51,531 nt of DNA. Source: Bacillota bacterium. Its GTDB lineage: Bacteria > Bacillota > UBA4882 > UBA8346. The translations under genes and the position numbers were made by a program. The notes beneath the pieces were generated by a model. It saw only the letters and a program-made list of their open reading frames with translations. It ran no database searches and was not told the origin of the DNA. Shown one piece after another: positions 51,328-51,531 of the stretch. The stretch is taken from the NCBI GenBank assembly GCA_023400055.1, contig JAEXFN010000007.1, positions 1-51,531 of the forward strand, written 5' to 3'. Position 1 is the stretch's first letter. Every line of letters starts with the position of its first letter.

Positions 51328-51531
51328 CAAGCTCTTTCAGTCACTCAACAAGCTCTTTCAGTCACTCAACAAGCTCTTTCAGTCATTCAACAAGCTCTTT
51401 CAGTCATTCAACAAGCTCTTTCAGTCACTCAACAAGCTCTTTCAGTCACTCAACAAGCTCTTTCAGTCACTCAACAAGCTCTTTCAGTCACTCAACAAGC
51501 TCTTTCAGTCACTCAACAAGCTCTTTCAGTC
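51328..51531. repeat. 21-bp tandem array, family A (right edge)
   Basis: Nearly ten units of the family A repeat in the same orientation as at 1-235 and almost identical to it (two units have ATT for ACT). The window ends inside the array. Confidence 0.95.

Overview
The window looks like chromosomal DNA of an anaerobic Gram-positive bacterium (Bacillota). The evidence is strong AGGAGG-type ribosome binding sites, frequent TTG and GTG starts, a flavodiiron O2/NO reductase, a YesM/YesN-type two-component pair beside a sugar ABC transporter that lacks its own ATPase, and short intrinsic terminators. Coding DNA is moderately GC-rich and the spacers are AT-rich. I cannot name the species; a Hydrogenispora- or Limnochordia-like lineage is only a guess. 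No tRNA, rRNA, CRISPR array, transposase or phage gene was seen. Both ends of the window lie inside the same 21-bp tandem repeat, as an assembly contig broken at a repeat would.

Layout. 0.4-7.6 kb, minus strand: U32 peptidase-like protein, MATE exporter, thioredoxin-fold DUF255 protein, APH-like kinase, a coiled-coil protein and a small Cys-motif protein. 7.6-15.3 kb: accessory-looking DNA with acetyltransferases, a methyltransferase remnant, hairpin repeats, a YdcF-like protein, a second MATE exporter and an amidohydrolase. 15.3-17.3 kb: an OmpR-type response regulator with its histidine kinase. 17.8-23.2 kb: a tightly coupled seven-gene plus-strand operon (HAD phosphatase, class III aminotransferase, arginase-fold protein, two SMR-like transporters, an alpha/beta-hydrolase with a Cys nucleophile, a FemAB-like acyltransferase) that matches no pathway I recognise. 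23.3-26.8 kb: flavodiiron protein, then a MerR regulator with an MFS exporter whose promoter carries a textbook MerR operator. 27.4-34.5 kb, minus strand: membrane protein, methyltransferase, acetyltransferase, HdrB-like CCG protein, zinc-ribbon protein, oligogalacturonate lyase, ACT-metallo-beta-lactamase fusion and an S4-domain protein behind a structured, attenuator-like leader. 34.8-38.3 kb: asparaginase and aspartase with a divergent LysR regulator. 38.9-51.0 kb: a carbohydrate-use region with an ABC importer, a YesM/YesN pair, an AraC regulator, a GH4 alpha-galactosidase and a GH38 alpha-mannosidase.

The most unusual signal is not a gene. At least three unrelated sequence families form tandem arrays with the same 21-bp period. 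Family A has three arrays (1-235, 38476-38826, 51328-51531) plus scattered remnants. Family B lies at 14640-14850. Family C (26950-27192) keeps a 21-bp step for about twelve units while its sequence drifts. A real coiled-coil gene is also built of 42-bp repeats. 21 bp is two turns of B-DNA and also seven codons. Family A units carry a 20-bp imperfect palindrome. A second dispersed element, a string of hairpins at 9862-10430 and 47381-47810, shows a compensatory base-pair change between copies, and one copy is bracketed by family A remnants.
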